DNA from: Chromatiaceae bacterium
Lineage (GTDB): Bacteria; Pseudomonadota; Gammaproteobacteria; Chromatiales; Chromatiaceae
Direction of reading: 5' to 3'
Assembly: GCA_024235395.1 (NCBI GenBank)
Contig: JACKMK010000004.1
Span: 310,001 to 374,000, forward strand
Length of the DNA: 64,000 bases
The notes beneath the pieces are model-generated. The model did not search any database, was not told where the DNA came from, and worked only from the letters and a program-made list of their open reading frames with translations. Positions 1-9,056 of the stretch are shown here, piece after piece. The position numbers and the translations under genes are program-made. Numbering within the stretch: position 1 is the stretch's first letter; every line of letters starts with the position of its first letter.

Positions 1-329
1 AATCGCGACAGACCGTCACCGGTCTGATGGCTGAGATCGGAGTCAGGATGAAAATCCGGTTCCAGGCGGAGATCCCAGGGGAGCCCCTGGTCGCACACGG
101 CGACCGTGATGCCGCCGCCGTCATCGGTGATGTGAATTTCGAACTCCGCTTCCTCACCATTCGGGAACGCATTCCTCATCACCAACGCGATGATTTCCTC
201 CATCGCGAGTTCGATCTGGATCTGGTCATGCCTTTCGAAGCCACATTTTTCGCTCACTTGACGCAGAAAGGCCAAAGCGGCTGGAAGGTACGAAATATCG
301 TTAGTCAGACGGATCGAGCATGTGGCCAT
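1..329 (-). CDS. RsbW-like ATPase-fold protein, partial (runs off left edge)
   Basis: The 109 visible residues match the HATPase_c_2 (RsbW/SpoIIAB anti-sigma/serine kinase) fold: a beta-strand start (MATCSIRLTNDISYL), the helix that normally carries the N-box (ELAMEEIIALVMRNAF), and a G1-like segment (VAVCDQGLPWD). The Mg-coordinating Asn of the usual E-xxx-N-xx-xH pattern is Leu here and the His is Asn, while the second RsbW-like gene near 5.5 kb keeps both. This copy may therefore bind its STAS partner without being an efficient kinase. The ATG at 327-329 is the natural start. The C-terminus lies outside the window. Confidence 0.75.
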   Translation of the reverse strand, partial: MATCSIRLTNDISYLPAALAFLRQVSEKCGFERHDQIQIELAMEEIIALVMRNAFPNGEEAEFEIHITDDGGGITVAVCDQGLPWDLRLEPDFHPDSDLSHQTGDGLSR

Positions 330-850
330 GGTGTTCTCGGAACCGAGTGCGATGGGCCCCTGGGTTTAGATCGCCACACAAGTGAAATCCTCATGCGCGT
401 CTGAACCATCCCAACTGGTGCTTGCGGGACAAAGTAAACCGCACCTGGCGCGCGTCGTCCAGGCTGGGCGTTGCCACCCGGCATGTGTCCAAGCATTGCA
501 GGGAAGTCCACACCCAAGCTCGACCGGTCCACACAGGGCGTGTGGCTGCGCGTCCGCAATCCAAACCTCACCGCTTCCGGGATAGGGCATGTTCACACTG
601 CACGCAGCAACGCCGGTGTGTACGTAGTGCGAAGAGGCCCTAAACCGTCTGAAATCTATGCGGACAAACTTTCCTGTGTGCCTCGGTTCGGTTTATGGGT
701 CGACGCAACTTCGGTTGGCGAGATCCCGACTGGCGTATCAGCCACCGCACCCGTTGGCGATTCAACGGTTGCCGTGCCGTGTCAGTTATCCCGCGGATTC
801 GGTTCCTGAGCGGTTTGAAATCCGGCACATCGGTACTGGCGCCGTCACCG
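330..850. other. Intergenic stretch, no gene seen
   Basis: About 520 bases separate the partial RsbW-like gene from the end of sctV. Short open frames here overlap one another on both strands and show no domain, ribosome site or composition suggesting coding. No clear hairpin with a T-tract was seen after sctV. A promoter for the leftward RsbW-like gene could lie here, but I see no convincing -35/-10 pair. Confidence 0.5.
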
Positions 851-2938
851 CTACATACTGATTTTCTCCAGCGGCTGCACGGATATCTCCTGGGTGAGTT
901 CCTGATACGAGAGTACCGGTAGTTCGTAGAGGTCCATCTCGATGAGTTTTCGCACGTAACGGCGGATATCCATGGACACCACCAGCACAGGCCGGCTTCG
1001 TCCCGGACCCAGCTGACCCACGGACTGCTGCACCTGGGAGACAAACCGCCGCGTAACATCCGGGTCCAGGGCCAGGTAGCTGCCCGCCGACGTTTGACGG
1101 ATACCATCGCGGATCATGTCCTCCACGTCCGGCGAAACGAGGAATGCAGGCAGCAGGTTCTGGCCGCTGCTGTACTTGTAGCTGATGTAACGCTTGAGGC
1201 TGCCTCGGATATATTCGGTGAGCAACACCGTATCCTTTTCTTTCTGTCCCCACTCAACCAAAGCCTCGAGAATGGTACGCAGGTTGCGGATGGATATCTC
1301 CTCGGAGACCAGTCGCTGAAACACCTCGGTGATCTTCTGGATAGGCAGAACGCGCTGAACCTCCCTGACCAGTTCAGCGAATCCACCCTCCATTTCGCTC
1401 AATAGGTAACGGGTTTCCTGAATGCCGACAAAGTCCTCGGCGTACTTTCTGAGCACAAACGAAAGGTGAAACGTAAGTACCTGGGGCGCGTCCAGATAGG
1501 CCAGCCCCGCCCGCTTCATCGGATCGCGGTAGCGGTCTGCGACCCAGATGGTTGGAACCCCAGGGAGAAAGGGGTCATCCTTTTCGTACCGGACGCCGAG
1601 CATGCGTAGATTGTCTTCATCCTCGCGGGAAAACAGGTAGCCGGGCCTGAGCCGGCCCTGGCTCATTGGGGTCTCCTGCACCAGGATCTGGTAGGTGTCA
1701 GCATCCAGGTTGGCGTTGTAGCGGAGGTGTATGCCCGGAAATGGCACGCCCAGGTCCAGGTAGAGGGCCTGGCGGACCTTGACGAGCTCGTCGTTCAATG
1801 CGCTGGCGTGCACCGTCTGTTCCAGGGACCCTGCGACGTCCATCAGAAGCGGCACAGTCAGGGAAAACTCGTCCCCCTCGGTGGATCCGGGGCGAGCCGC
1901 CCTCTCCCCCTGCCCAGCCGGCGCAAAAGCCGCCACCTGCGACCTGTCTTCCGCAGATGGACGCTGGTTCATGTTCAGCAACGTGTACCCGATACCTGCC
2001 AGAAAGATCCCCAGCGCCACGAACACGGCGCTGGGAAAACCGGGTACCAGCGCAAAGCCGAACATCAGTATGCCCCCAATGAGCAAAGCCCTCGGTTGGG
2101 CGAGCACCTGGGAGCCAATGTCGGCCCCAAGGTTGGTGGACTCCTCCGTGGTGACCCGGGTGACGATGACCCCGGCCGTGATGGCGATGAGAAGGGCCGG
2201 TATCTGTGCAACCAGACCGTCTCCGATGGTCAGGATGGAATAGGTAGACACTGCCTCTTCTGCAGACATGCCGCGCTGCAGCGTGCCGATCGAGATACCG
2301 CCGATGATGTTCACCGCGGTGATGATCAGCCCAGCTACGGCGTCGCCCTTGACGAACTTCATGGCGCCGTCCATCGAGCCATACAGCTGACTCTCCTTCT
2401 CGACGTTGCCACGGCGACGCCGCGCCTCTTGCATGTCGATCAGCCCGGCTCTCATGTCCCCGTCGATGCTCATCTGCTTGCCTGGCATGGCGTCCAGGGA
2501 AAACCTTGCCCCAACCTCCGCAACGCGTTCTGCCCCCTTTGTGATGACCATGAACTGGACAATGGTGATGATGAGGAAGATGACCGCGCCCACCGCAAAA
2601 TTGCCGGCAACCACGAAGTTGCCGAATGCGAAGATGATGTCGCCGGCGTCCGCCTGCAGCAGGATCAGGCGCGTAGTGGTAATGGCCAACGCAAGACGGA
2701 ACAGTGTGGTAATAAGGAGTACCGCCGGGAAAGCGGAAAATGCCAGTGGAGAAGGAATGTAGACAGCGATCATCAGCAGCACGATGCCAATGGTCATGTT
2801 GGTGGCGATGAGCGAATCCACCAACCAGGTCGGAAGCGGCAACACGATCATGAAAATGATCGCCACGACCAGCACTGCCAGCATCACGTCCGCTCGGCGG
2901 GTGACCCTGATCAGCAGGGACTGGGCGGCATCCAACAT
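851..2938 (-). CDS. sctV: SctV, T3SS export gate (FHIPEP family)
   Basis: This is the large inner-membrane export-gate component, 695 residues, the usual family length. About eight hydrophobic helices fill the first ~330 residues (for example LAVLVVAIIFMIVLPLPTWL). The conserved cytoplasmic loop contains the FHIPEP signature region (MPGKQMSIDGDMRAGLID). The C-terminal ~350 residues form the soluble domain that makes the nonameric ring and docks chaperone-substrate complexes. The start codon overlaps the last base of the upstream sctY stop (TAATG), so translation is probably coupled. It is the last gene of the sctW-sycN-sctX-sctY-sctV block, as in Yersinia. Confidence 0.97.
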   Translation of the reverse strand: MLDAAQSLLIRVTRRADVMLAVLVVAIIFMIVLPLPTWLVDSLIATNMTIGIVLLMIAVYIPSPLAFSAFPAVLLITTLFRLALAITTTRLILLQADAGDIIFAFGNFVVAGNFAVGAVIFLIITIVQFMVITKGAERVAEVGARFSLDAMPGKQMSIDGDMRAGLIDMQEARRRRGNVEKESQLYGSMDGAMKFVKGDAVAGLIITAVNIIGGISIGTLQRGMSAEEAVSTYSILTIGDGLVAQIPALLIAITAGVIVTRVTTEESTNLGADIGSQVLAQPRALLIGGILMFGFALVPGFPSAVFVALGIFLAGIGYTLLNMNQRPSAEDRSQVAAFAPAGQGERAARPGSTEGDEFSLTVPLLMDVAGSLEQTVHASALNDELVKVRQALYLDLGVPFPGIHLRYNANLDADTYQILVQETPMSQGRLRPGYLFSREDEDNLRMLGVRYEKDDPFLPGVPTIWVADRYRDPMKRAGLAYLDAPQVLTFHLSFVLRKYAEDFVGIQETRYLLSEMEGGFAELVREVQRVLPIQKITEVFQRLVSEEISIRNLRTILEALVEWGQKEKDTVLLTEYIRGSLKRYISYKYSSGQNLLPAFLVSPDVEDMIRDGIRQTSAGSYLALDPDVTRRFVSQVQQSVGQLGPGRSRPVLVVSMDIRRYVRKLIEMDLYELPVLSYQELTQEISVQPLEKISM

Positions 2939-3279
2939 TATCGGTCCTCGCTCAACTCGAGATACCGGGCGAAGCTCTCTCTGGCTTCATCGTCGCGGCC
3001 CATTCCGATCAGGGCACGTCCCCGGATCAGGAGAATGGGAGACGTAGAGGGATCTACTGCCGACAGCCGCAGGAAGCGTTCTGTAGCTGCTAGGGCATCT
3101 TCATGGCGGCCTGCTCGCAGGTAAGCAAGGCTCAGGGCCTTGATTACCTCGCGCCGGTCGGGCTCAATATCGTCCAACCCCTCCAGCACAACCCGCGCCT
3201 TTTCCAACTGCCCCTGGCCGATGAACATGTCGGCCAGAAGCAACAATGCCTCGCGCTGTTGATCAGTCCACAGATGCAT
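2938..3279 (-). CDS. sctY: SctY (YscY-type TPR chaperone of SctX)
   Basis: A 113-residue all-helical TPR-like protein, almost exactly the length of YscY (114). Characteristic segments are the N-terminal QQREALLLLADMFIGQGQLE and the C-terminal RESFARYLELSEDR, which parallels the YscY ending. YscY binds YscX, and the pair is needed with SctV for export of early substrates. I chose the ATG at 3277-3279 rather than an upstream start, because the extra 20 residues would overlap sctX and have no YscY counterpart. Position between sctX and sctV supports the call. Confidence 0.85.
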   Translation of the reverse strand: MHLWTDQQREALLLLADMFIGQGQLEKARVVLEGLDDIEPDRREVIKALSLAYLRAGRHEDALAATERFLRLSAVDPSTSPILLIRGRALIGMGRDDEARESFARYLELSEDR

Positions 3280-3295
3280 GGTTCCAGCGCAAGTA

Positions 3296-3676
3296 TCAGA
3301 CGCCCAGCAATGCGTTGCGGTAATGATGAAGCAGGTCACGCAATGCCAGCTCCCCGTCCAGCAGATCCCCCAACGCCCTGCGGGCCGGATTGTTCGAAGG
3401 CGCCAGGTCGCGCCTCAATGCCTCGGCAGCCTCGCGTACCAGGGACTCGAACCGGGTGGGCGCCAGTACCGACGGATCCGATGGGCGCGGGCTCACAAAG
3501 GCGCGTGCCTTCCGCTCCAGACCAGAATCCGGAAACAACTCCTTGACACGATGGCGAACCTGACCACCGGTCAGCTCTACCGGAGCTTGGTGAGGCAATT
3601 CGGCGCGCCGCTTCTCGTAGCGTTCCACGTACTCGAGTCCCAGCTCCGGCCTGAAACCACCGATCTTGTCTGTCAT
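3296..3676 (-). CDS. sctX: SctX (YscX-type secreted export component)
   Basis: A 126-residue protein between the sycN-like gene and sctY, the yscX position in Yersinia (YscX is 122 residues). The N-terminal half is polar and probably disordered, with P/Q/R-rich stretches. The C-terminal half is helical and ends in LALRDLLHHYRNALLGV, similar in pattern to the YscX C-terminus that binds YscY and SctV. SctX is found only in Ysc-type systems, so its presence helps assign the family. Sequence similarity is modest and the call leans on synteny. Confidence 0.8.
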   Translation of the reverse strand: MTDKIGGFRPELGLEYVERYEKRRAELPHQAPVELTGGQVRHRVKELFPDSGLERKARAFVSPRPSDPSVLAPTRFESLVREAAEALRRDLAPSNNPARRALGDLLDGELALRDLLHHYRNALLGV

Positions 3677-3722
3677 AACAAAGGGGTCTCCGATGCTTTG
3701 CCTGTATCGCGCGCGGGCCGCA

Positions 3723-4097
3723 TCAGGCTCGCACCTTCTCGTGAAGGTCGCTTAGCAGCTCCAGTACCCGCTCGATTTCCGGGAGGGTGACCTGCTCGGA
3801 CGGCAAGCGGACCAGAAAAACCAGCGTGCGTTCCGCGCGCAGACCTGGATGCACGGGGTACGCCAGACCCTGGCTATAGTGGCAGAGGCCGAGCGCCTTC
3901 TCCAGAACAGCGGCCCGGTCGGCGCCCAAATCGATATCGCGCGCCAAGTAAACCAGCAGTATCTCATCGCGGTCTTCCACGTAAAGGCTCCCGCGGCGGT
4001 CAAAACGCAGCGCCAGCGGGCGGCCCTCGGGCATCGCCAGCCCCTCGATCCCGAGGCTGCGACCGAGTTCGGCGACCACCTCCTGGTTGGTGTTCAA
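3723..4097 (-). CDS. SycN-like class I chaperone for the gatekeeper
   Basis: A 124-residue protein, the same size as SycN (123), with the CesT-like alpha/beta chaperone pattern: N-terminal helix (VVAELGRSLGIEGL), strands (LYVEDRDEILLVYLARDI) and a final helix (TLPEIERVLELLSDLHEKV) resembling the SycN terminus. In Yersinia, SycN pairs with YscB to chaperone YopN. Its start overlaps the stop of sctW (ATGA), which codes the YopN/TyeA-like gatekeeper, so coupling to its client is direct. The likely partner is the yscB-like gene near 18.6 kb. Confidence 0.82.
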   Translation of the reverse strand: MNTNQEVVAELGRSLGIEGLAMPEGRPLALRFDRRGSLYVEDRDEILLVYLARDIDLGADRAAVLEKALGLCHYSQGLAYPVHPGLRAERTLVFLVRLPSEQVTLPEIERVLELLSDLHEKVRA

Positions 4098-5233
4098 TCG
4101 CTTCCCTCCTCTTCCTCGCGTTCGATTGCCTGATCCATGGCAAACTGCACGGCGTCAACCAGACCGTCGCGTTGCTGCAGATCGGCGTAAGCCTTGAGTG
4201 GCACCAGCCGTGCCAGTTCCTTGAACTCGCGCAGAAACGCGATCTCTCTATCCATGGCCTGCACGCCCATGCGCCCAGGAATCGGGCTCACCTGTTCGGG
4301 ACGCAGCCACTTGTTCTGCATCAGATCCAGCAGCTCTTTCAGCAGCGCCGCGCCACCGGGCGCGACGTCGACCGTATCGCCTCGCACCCGCTTCAGCAGC
4401 CCGTCGCAGCGCTCTATCAGACCACCAAGCAACTCCAGCCGGTACATGTCGTCGATCACCGCCTGCAGCTTGGGTTTGTCGATAGAGCTACCGGACGCAC
4501 CCATGTCCGCCGCCAGGGCGCTGACAAGGAACTTCAAGGCCGCGGGCAATCCGTCCGCGCCGTACTTGTCCTCCAGCGCGGAGAACGCCTGCGAGATCCC
4601 CTGATAATCCAGCACCGCGTCCTTATACGTCCCGCGCAGGTCACCGACCGTGCCCAGACCCTCGCCAGCCGCCTCGGTTGCCGCGGCGGAGATGTTCAAC
4701 GCGGCCCGCACCTCGGGGCCGTGGTCCTTCATCAGCTGTTGCAGTGCCCCCTCCGCGATGCGAATCCGTTCGCCCTGCGCACCCCTTGCCTTCAGGCCCT
4801 CGACCAAGGCGGTCAGTGCCGCGTACTGATGCGCAGGGTCTTTGAACTCCTGCCGGGCGCGCTCCCCAAGTCGGTGGGAATTGGCGTGGCGAAGGCGCAT
4901 GAGGATGGCAACGACCCGGCGGAGTTCCTTATTGTTCAGATCCCCCAGCTGGTCCATCAGCTCCTGCACGCGCTTGACGTTGAGGACGAGGTTGAGTTGG
5001 TCCGCCAACCTGCCTTCCTCTACGTCGCGCTCCGCAAGGTCCTTTTCCTGTCCCTCCTCCGCGGTTTCCGTCAGTTCTTCAAGCGCATCCTCGACCAGGG
5101 ACGACTCATCCGGGATCGCGGCAACCTGCTCGCCCCGGTAGTTGCCTTCGAGCGGGCTCTGCATGGACTGGCTTCCGATGGAACCTCCAGAGCCGGCCAC
5201 ACCTGTGGGACCTGTTCGAACTCTATCTGTCAC
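4094..5233 (-). CDS. sctW: SctW gatekeeper (YopN-TyeA/InvE/HrpJ family)
   Basis: A 379-residue protein of the gatekeeper family that blocks early effector secretion and sets the translocator-to-effector order. Residues 1-60 are polar and disordered, containing the secretion signal and chaperone-binding region. A helical YopN-like core follows (about 75-290), then a C-terminal TyeA-like region (about 290-375) with KELLDLMQNKWLRPEQV. The YopN and TyeA parts are fused in one chain, unlike the separate genes of Yersinia but as in many other systems. The start overlaps the end of the upstream RsbW-like gene by 11 bases. Confidence 0.9.
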   Translation of the reverse strand: MTDRVRTGPTGVAGSGGSIGSQSMQSPLEGNYRGEQVAAIPDESSLVEDALEELTETAEEGQEKDLAERDVEEGRLADQLNLVLNVKRVQELMDQLGDLNNKELRRVVAILMRLRHANSHRLGERARQEFKDPAHQYAALTALVEGLKARGAQGERIRIAEGALQQLMKDHGPEVRAALNISAAATEAAGEGLGTVGDLRGTYKDAVLDYQGISQAFSALEDKYGADGLPAALKFLVSALAADMGASGSSIDKPKLQAVIDDMYRLELLGGLIERCDGLLKRVRGDTVDVAPGGAALLKELLDLMQNKWLRPEQVSPIPGRMGVQAMDREIAFLREFKELARLVPLKAYADLQQRDGLVDAVQFAMDQAIEREEEEGSD

Positions 5234-5699
5234 CTGATTTCTGCCCCCGGGAACCCGCGCCGCCGGACGCGCGGATTCGCATGTCCACGATCAGTCGGTT
5301 GCGTCCGGCTTCCCGACGGTACTCCAGGCGGTCGGCCAGTGCATGAAGAATGACCAGCCCCTGGTGGCCGGGTTCCCGTTCCAGCGGCGAGCCTGCCGGT
5401 TCCGCCTGCGGCGCCAGGGGGTCGAATGCAATGCCGTCGTCGGTCACCTCCATCCGAACCAGATCACCGGTCTGGCTCACCGCGAGCTCGAGCACATGCT
5501 CACCACCGTCGGGGAACCCGTGGGCGATCACGTTGCTCAGCACTTCGTCCATACAGACCAGCAGATCATGTGTTTCCCGCGCGCGAATCCCGGCGACGTC
5601 CAACGCACGGCCGACCTCAGCCGCAGCCTCGCGGATCCGGGCGCGGTCGTTGGTCAGGACCAGACGCAGATTCAGCGGCGCCGTGGGTGGACGGGCCAT
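5223..5699 (-). CDS. RsbW/BtrW-like serine kinase or anti-sigma factor
   Basis: A 158-residue HATPase_c_2 protein with an intact N-box (MDEVLSNVIAHGF), a G1-like motif (VTDDGIAFDP) and a glycine-containing lid segment near the C-terminus (GHQGLVILHALAD). This family phosphorylates a STAS antagonist or sequesters a sigma factor or other target in an ATP-dependent partner switch. It is the first gene of the sctW block, and the divergent neighbour starting at 6096 is the STAS partner. The layout matches the BtrW/BtrV control of the Bordetella T3SS. Which target it binds cannot be read from sequence. Confidence 0.88.
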   Translation of the reverse strand: MARPPTAPLNLRLVLTNDRARIREAAAEVGRALDVAGIRARETHDLLVCMDEVLSNVIAHGFPDGGEHVLELAVSQTGDLVRMEVTDDGIAFDPLAPQAEPAGSPLEREPGHQGLVILHALADRLEYRREAGRNRLIVDMRIRASGGAGSRGQKSGDR

Positions 5700-6095
5700 G
5701 CCATGACGCCTCCCGGAGCGGATCCTTTGAAGTCGCGTTCCTCAAGAACCTCGCCAAGAGTGTAGGTGATGAGAACGCGGGGGAACATGTCGGCTCGCTC
5801 GGGGTCCGGAACGGAACCCGGCAATCCCATTCCGCATCTCTGCTTGGCCCTGCAGCACATTGTTGGAGCATGCGCTGCCGGTGATCCGGGAGGTCCGGCG
5901 CCAGGCCCGTTGGCCGGCCGGGTAGGTGGGCCGCAACCGGGCGCTGAAATCACCGGCACGCCCCCCGGGGGAACGGGCCATGAACCGATCGGAATTCATC
6001 GCACCGTGCCATCCCGAGGCCACGGAAAGCGACGATTCGAGCTAGAGTTCCCTTGATGAGCTCCGTACGAGTATCGCCGAATTGGACGTATTTCC
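5700..6095. promoter_or_regulatory. Divergent promoter region of the sctW and sctN blocks
   Basis: About 395 bases separate the RsbW-like gene (leftward) from the STAS gene (rightward), so promoters for both apparatus blocks must lie here or further upstream. I see no reliable -35/-10 pair. Open frames crossing it are proline- and glycine-rich and look non-coding. Confidence 0.5.
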
Positions 6096-6434
6096 GTGCA
6101 GATCAACGAACAAATCCTTGAACGGGCAACCCTGGTGAGTACCCACGGACCTCTCGATAGCAGCAGCTCCCCCCAGTTGGAGAAATGGCTGGAGCGACTG
6201 ACCGCGAACGGCGGCACCTCCATCGTGCTCGACCTCGCCGGCACGGACTACGTGAGCAGCGCCGGGCTCCGGGTCATGCTGTCGACCGTCAAGGCACTGC
6301 GAGGCAGCGAACGCCGCTTCCTGCTTTGCGGGGTAAACGACGACGTCATGGGAGTGCTCGCCGTGACTGGGTTTGACCGCTTTATCACCATCGCCGGCGA
6401 CGCCGAGCAGGCGCTCGCGACGCTTTCAAGTTAG
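6096..6434 (+). CDS. STAS-domain anti-anti-sigma factor (RsbV/BtrV-like)
   Basis: A 112-residue single STAS domain. The signature strand-helix (VLDLAGTDYVSSAGLRVML) places the likely phospho-acceptor at Ser55, just before AGL, as in RsbV/SpoIIAA. It should be phosphorylated by an RsbW-like kinase and dephosphorylated by a PP2C phosphatase, and the only PP2C visible is near 42-44.6 kb. It starts with GTG and no in-frame ATG fits upstream. sctN begins 8 bases after its stop, so it is probably cotranscribed with the ATPase operon. Confidence 0.9.
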   Translation: MQINEQILERATLVSTHGPLDSSSSPQLEKWLERLTANGGTSIVLDLAGTDYVSSAGLRVMLSTVKALRGSERRFLLCGVNDDVMGVLAVTGFDRFITIAGDAEQALATLSS

Positions 6435-6442
6435 CAAACCCC

Positions 6443-7792
6443 ATGAGTTCCATCCCATTCCATGACGGGCATCACGGCCTTCGTTACATCACCGACTCCC
6501 TGGAGCGGGTAGTGGAAGACACGCAGCTCCTTGGCATCCGTGGGAGGGTAACCGAGGTTACCGGGACCATCATAAAGGCCGTCGCCCCGAACGCCCGGGT
6601 CGGGGAGCTTTGCATCCTGCGCAACCCGGCAGACGGATTCACGCTCGACGCCGAGGTCGTGGGCTTCAGCGGCCAAGAGGCCCTGCTCACGCCGATGGGT
6701 GAGATGTACGGCGTCTCGACGGCCACCGAGGTAGTCCCGACCGGGCGTATGCACATGATCCCCGTCGGCCCGGGTCTGCTCGGCCGCGTAGTGGACGGAA
6801 TGGGCCGTCCGCTCGACTCCGCCTCCAAAGGTGCGCTAGAGGCGGCCGAGCACTACCCGGTCTACCGCGACGCCCCGGATCCCCTGTCGCGCAACATCAT
6901 CAGTACGTCGATGGCGCTAGGCGTGCGCGCCATCGACGGTTTCCTGACCTGTGGTGAAGGCCAGCGCATGGGGATCTTCGCCGCCGCCGGCGGTGGCAAG
7001 AGCACCCTACTCTCGATGCTCGTGAAGGGCGCGGACGTGGACGTAACGGTACTTGCTCTGATCGGCGAGCGGGGCCGTGAGGTGCGCGAATTCATCGAGC
7101 ATGATCTGGGCCCCGAGGGCGCCGCAAAGTCCGTGATCGTCGTGGCCACATCCGACCGGCCCTCGATGGAAAGGGCCAAGGCGGCCTACGTCTCCACCTC
7201 GATCGCGGAGTACTTTCGCGACCAAGGGAAACGCGTGCTGCTGCTTATGGACTCGGTCACCCGTTTCGCCCGAGCCCAGCGTGAAATTGGCCTCGCCGCG
7301 GGCGAACCACCGACGCGCCGCGGATTCCCACCCTCGGTGTTCGCGACCCTGCCCCGCTTGATGGAGCGAGCGGGCCAATCGGACACGGGCTTCATCACCG
7401 CCCTGTACACTGTTCTGGTGGAGGGTGACGACATGACCGAGCCGGTGGCCGATGAGACCCGATCGATCCTCGACGGACACATCATCCTGTCGCGCAAGCT
7501 GGCGGCCGGCAATCACTACCCGGCCATCGACGTGTTGGAGAGTGTGAGCCGGGTCATGAACGCCATCGTGCCACCGGAGCACAAAAAGGCCGCCAATCGG
7601 GCCCGGGAACTGCTGGCAAAGTACGCCGAGGTGGAGCTCCTGGTGAAGATCGGCGAGTACAAGCCGGGCAGCGACGCCCTCGCCGACGAGGCCTTGGCCA
7701 AGCGGGACGCCATCAACGGCTTCCTGCGCCAGAAGACGCAGGAACAAGCGGTGTTCGAGGACACCGTGGCCGCTCTGGAGCGGCTGGTTTAA
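6443..7792 (+). CDS. sctN: SctN, T3SS ATPase
   Basis: A 449-residue F1-beta/FliI-type hexameric ATPase that releases chaperones and unfolds substrates at the export gate. Visible motifs are the Walker A AAAGGGKST (Lys about 186), the Walker B LLLMDSVTR, and the FliI-family GERGREVREF and ERAGQSDTGFITALYTVL segments. Length and the C-terminal helical domain are typical. It is followed closely by the stalk gene sctO, as in Ysc systems. Confidence 0.97.
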   Translation: MSSIPFHDGHHGLRYITDSLERVVEDTQLLGIRGRVTEVTGTIIKAVAPNARVGELCILRNPADGFTLDAEVVGFSGQEALLTPMGEMYGVSTATEVVPTGRMHMIPVGPGLLGRVVDGMGRPLDSASKGALEAAEHYPVYRDAPDPLSRNIISTSMALGVRAIDGFLTCGEGQRMGIFAAAGGGKSTLLSMLVKGADVDVTVLALIGERGREVREFIEHDLGPEGAAKSVIVVATSDRPSMERAKAAYVSTSIAEYFRDQGKRVLLLMDSVTRFARAQREIGLAAGEPPTRRGFPPSVFATLPRLMERAGQSDTGFITALYTVLVEGDDMTEPVADETRSILDGHIILSRKLAAGNHYPAIDVLESVSRVMNAIVPPEHKKAANRARELLAKYAEVELLVKIGEYKPGSDALADEALAKRDAINGFLRQKTQEQAVFEDTVAALERLV

Positions 7793-7816
7793 ACTCTGGC
7801 GACCACGCACGAGAAC

Positions 7817-8284
7817 ATGTACGAGGATCTGCTGCGCATCAAGGATTTCCGCGAGCAAGGCGCCTCGACAGAGGTCACCCGCCGCCACCGGACGTTGGAC
7901 GAGCGCACCGCGGACGCAGAACGCGTGCGCCAGGAGCGGGAGACCTTCCACGTGCGCCGCCTGGCGCGGGAGAAGCAGCTGTTCGACGACCTCCGGGGGC
8001 GTGCCGTGGGTCTGCGGGAGTTGGAGGAGATGAACCAGCGGGTATCCGCCATGCGCGAGCACGAGGCGGAAATGGAGACCCGCGTAGTGGAGGCGAATCG
8101 CCAGGTCGAGCAGGCCCGCGCGGACCTCCAGGACGCGCGCGCCAAGCATTCGGAGAGCGTGCGCGAGTTGGAGAAGTTCCGGGAATTCATCAAGATCCAG
8201 AACGAAGCCGAACGGCGCGAACAGGCGCGGCGCGAAGAGAACGAGGTCGAGGAGCAGGTGAGCGCCAGTTATCGGCAACCATGA
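7817..8284 (+). CDS. sctO: SctO, ATPase stalk protein (YscO-like)
   Basis: A 155-residue, highly charged, almost entirely helical protein with heptad-like spacing (RQERETFHVRRLAREKQL; LEEMNQRVSAMREHEAEM). This is typical of the YscO/FliJ coiled-coil stalk that inserts into the SctN hexamer and contacts SctV. Sequence conservation in this family is low, so the call rests on size, coiled-coil character and position between sctN and sctP. Confidence 0.88.
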   Translation: MYEDLLRIKDFREQGASTEVTRRHRTLDERTADAERVRQERETFHVRRLAREKQLFDDLRGRAVGLRELEEMNQRVSAMREHEAEMETRVVEANRQVEQARADLQDARAKHSESVRELEKFREFIKIQNEAERREQARREENEVEEQVSASYRQP

Positions 8285-8294
8285 GGCCGCCAGC

Positions 8295-9041
8295 ATGACC
8301 AAGATCGACGACTCGGGACCCGGGCGGATCAATCCCTTCCCACCGGAATCGACACGGACTGCGGCCGACGCCGCGATCGGGACACAGGACAGCCAGCGCT
8401 TCTCCGAGTTGCTGAATCCGGATTCCGCCGACGGCGGTGAGCGGCAGACCGGGAATGGCAACGCCGGCGGCGACGCCCCATCCGCGCGGCCCGACGAACG
8501 TTCCCCCGCGCAGAGCAAGGAAGAGGGAGAACAGGGATCTTCGAGCGAATCCGGGGACCGAAAAGGGACGAAGCGTGAAGCGGAAGCCGGTGCGACGGCT
8601 GCAACGGACATCGCCGGTGATCGAATCCTGCGCAACATCTTGGGAGAGGCGGGTGAGGTGCAGCCCCAGCGGCCGGCGGGTGCGGAAGGGATCTCCGAAC
8701 TCGCGGCCCGGATCGCAGATCGGATTTTGGTCATGGAACCCTCGTCCGCCACCGGGTCCGAGATACGTATACGTCTTGACGGCCCGGCCTTCCGGGGTAC
8801 GGAGATCACCGTCAACCGCGCTCATGGGGAGATCAGCATCCGCCTGTCCGCGCCGAACCCGGCGATCGCCCAGCAACTGCAGTCCCACGCCGAGGGCCTT
8901 CAGCAGGCGGTCACCGCGCGGGTGCACGCACCCGTACGAGTCAGCGTGACCACCGAGTCGGGCGCCGACGGGGGGGACAACGCCGATGGCCGCTCCCGAA
9001 ACAGGCGCGACCTGTATCAAGAATGGAAGCCCGAAGACTGA
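8295..9041 (+). CDS. sctP: SctP, needle-length ruler / substrate-specificity switch
   Basis: A 248-residue protein. The first ~130 residues are low-complexity, rich in Ser, Gly, Glu and charged residues, as expected for the extended ruler. The C-terminal ~110 residues form a compact T3S4-like domain with strands such as SEIRIRLDGPAFRGTEITV and ISIRLSAPNPAIAQQLQ, ending in DLYQEWKPED. SctP interacts with SctU to switch from needle to translocator export. It is short beside YscP (over 450), which would predict a shorter needle. Position between sctO and sctQ is canonical. Confidence 0.88.
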   Translation: MTKIDDSGPGRINPFPPESTRTAADAAIGTQDSQRFSELLNPDSADGGERQTGNGNAGGDAPSARPDERSPAQSKEEGEQGSSSESGDRKGTKREAEAGATAATDIAGDRILRNILGEAGEVQPQRPAGAEGISELAARIADRILVMEPSSATGSEIRIRLDGPAFRGTEITVNRAHGEISIRLSAPNPAIAQQLQSHAEGLQQAVTARVHAPVRVSVTTESGADGGDNADGRSRNRRDLYQEWKPED

Positions 9042-9056
9042 GCACTCGCCGAGCCA

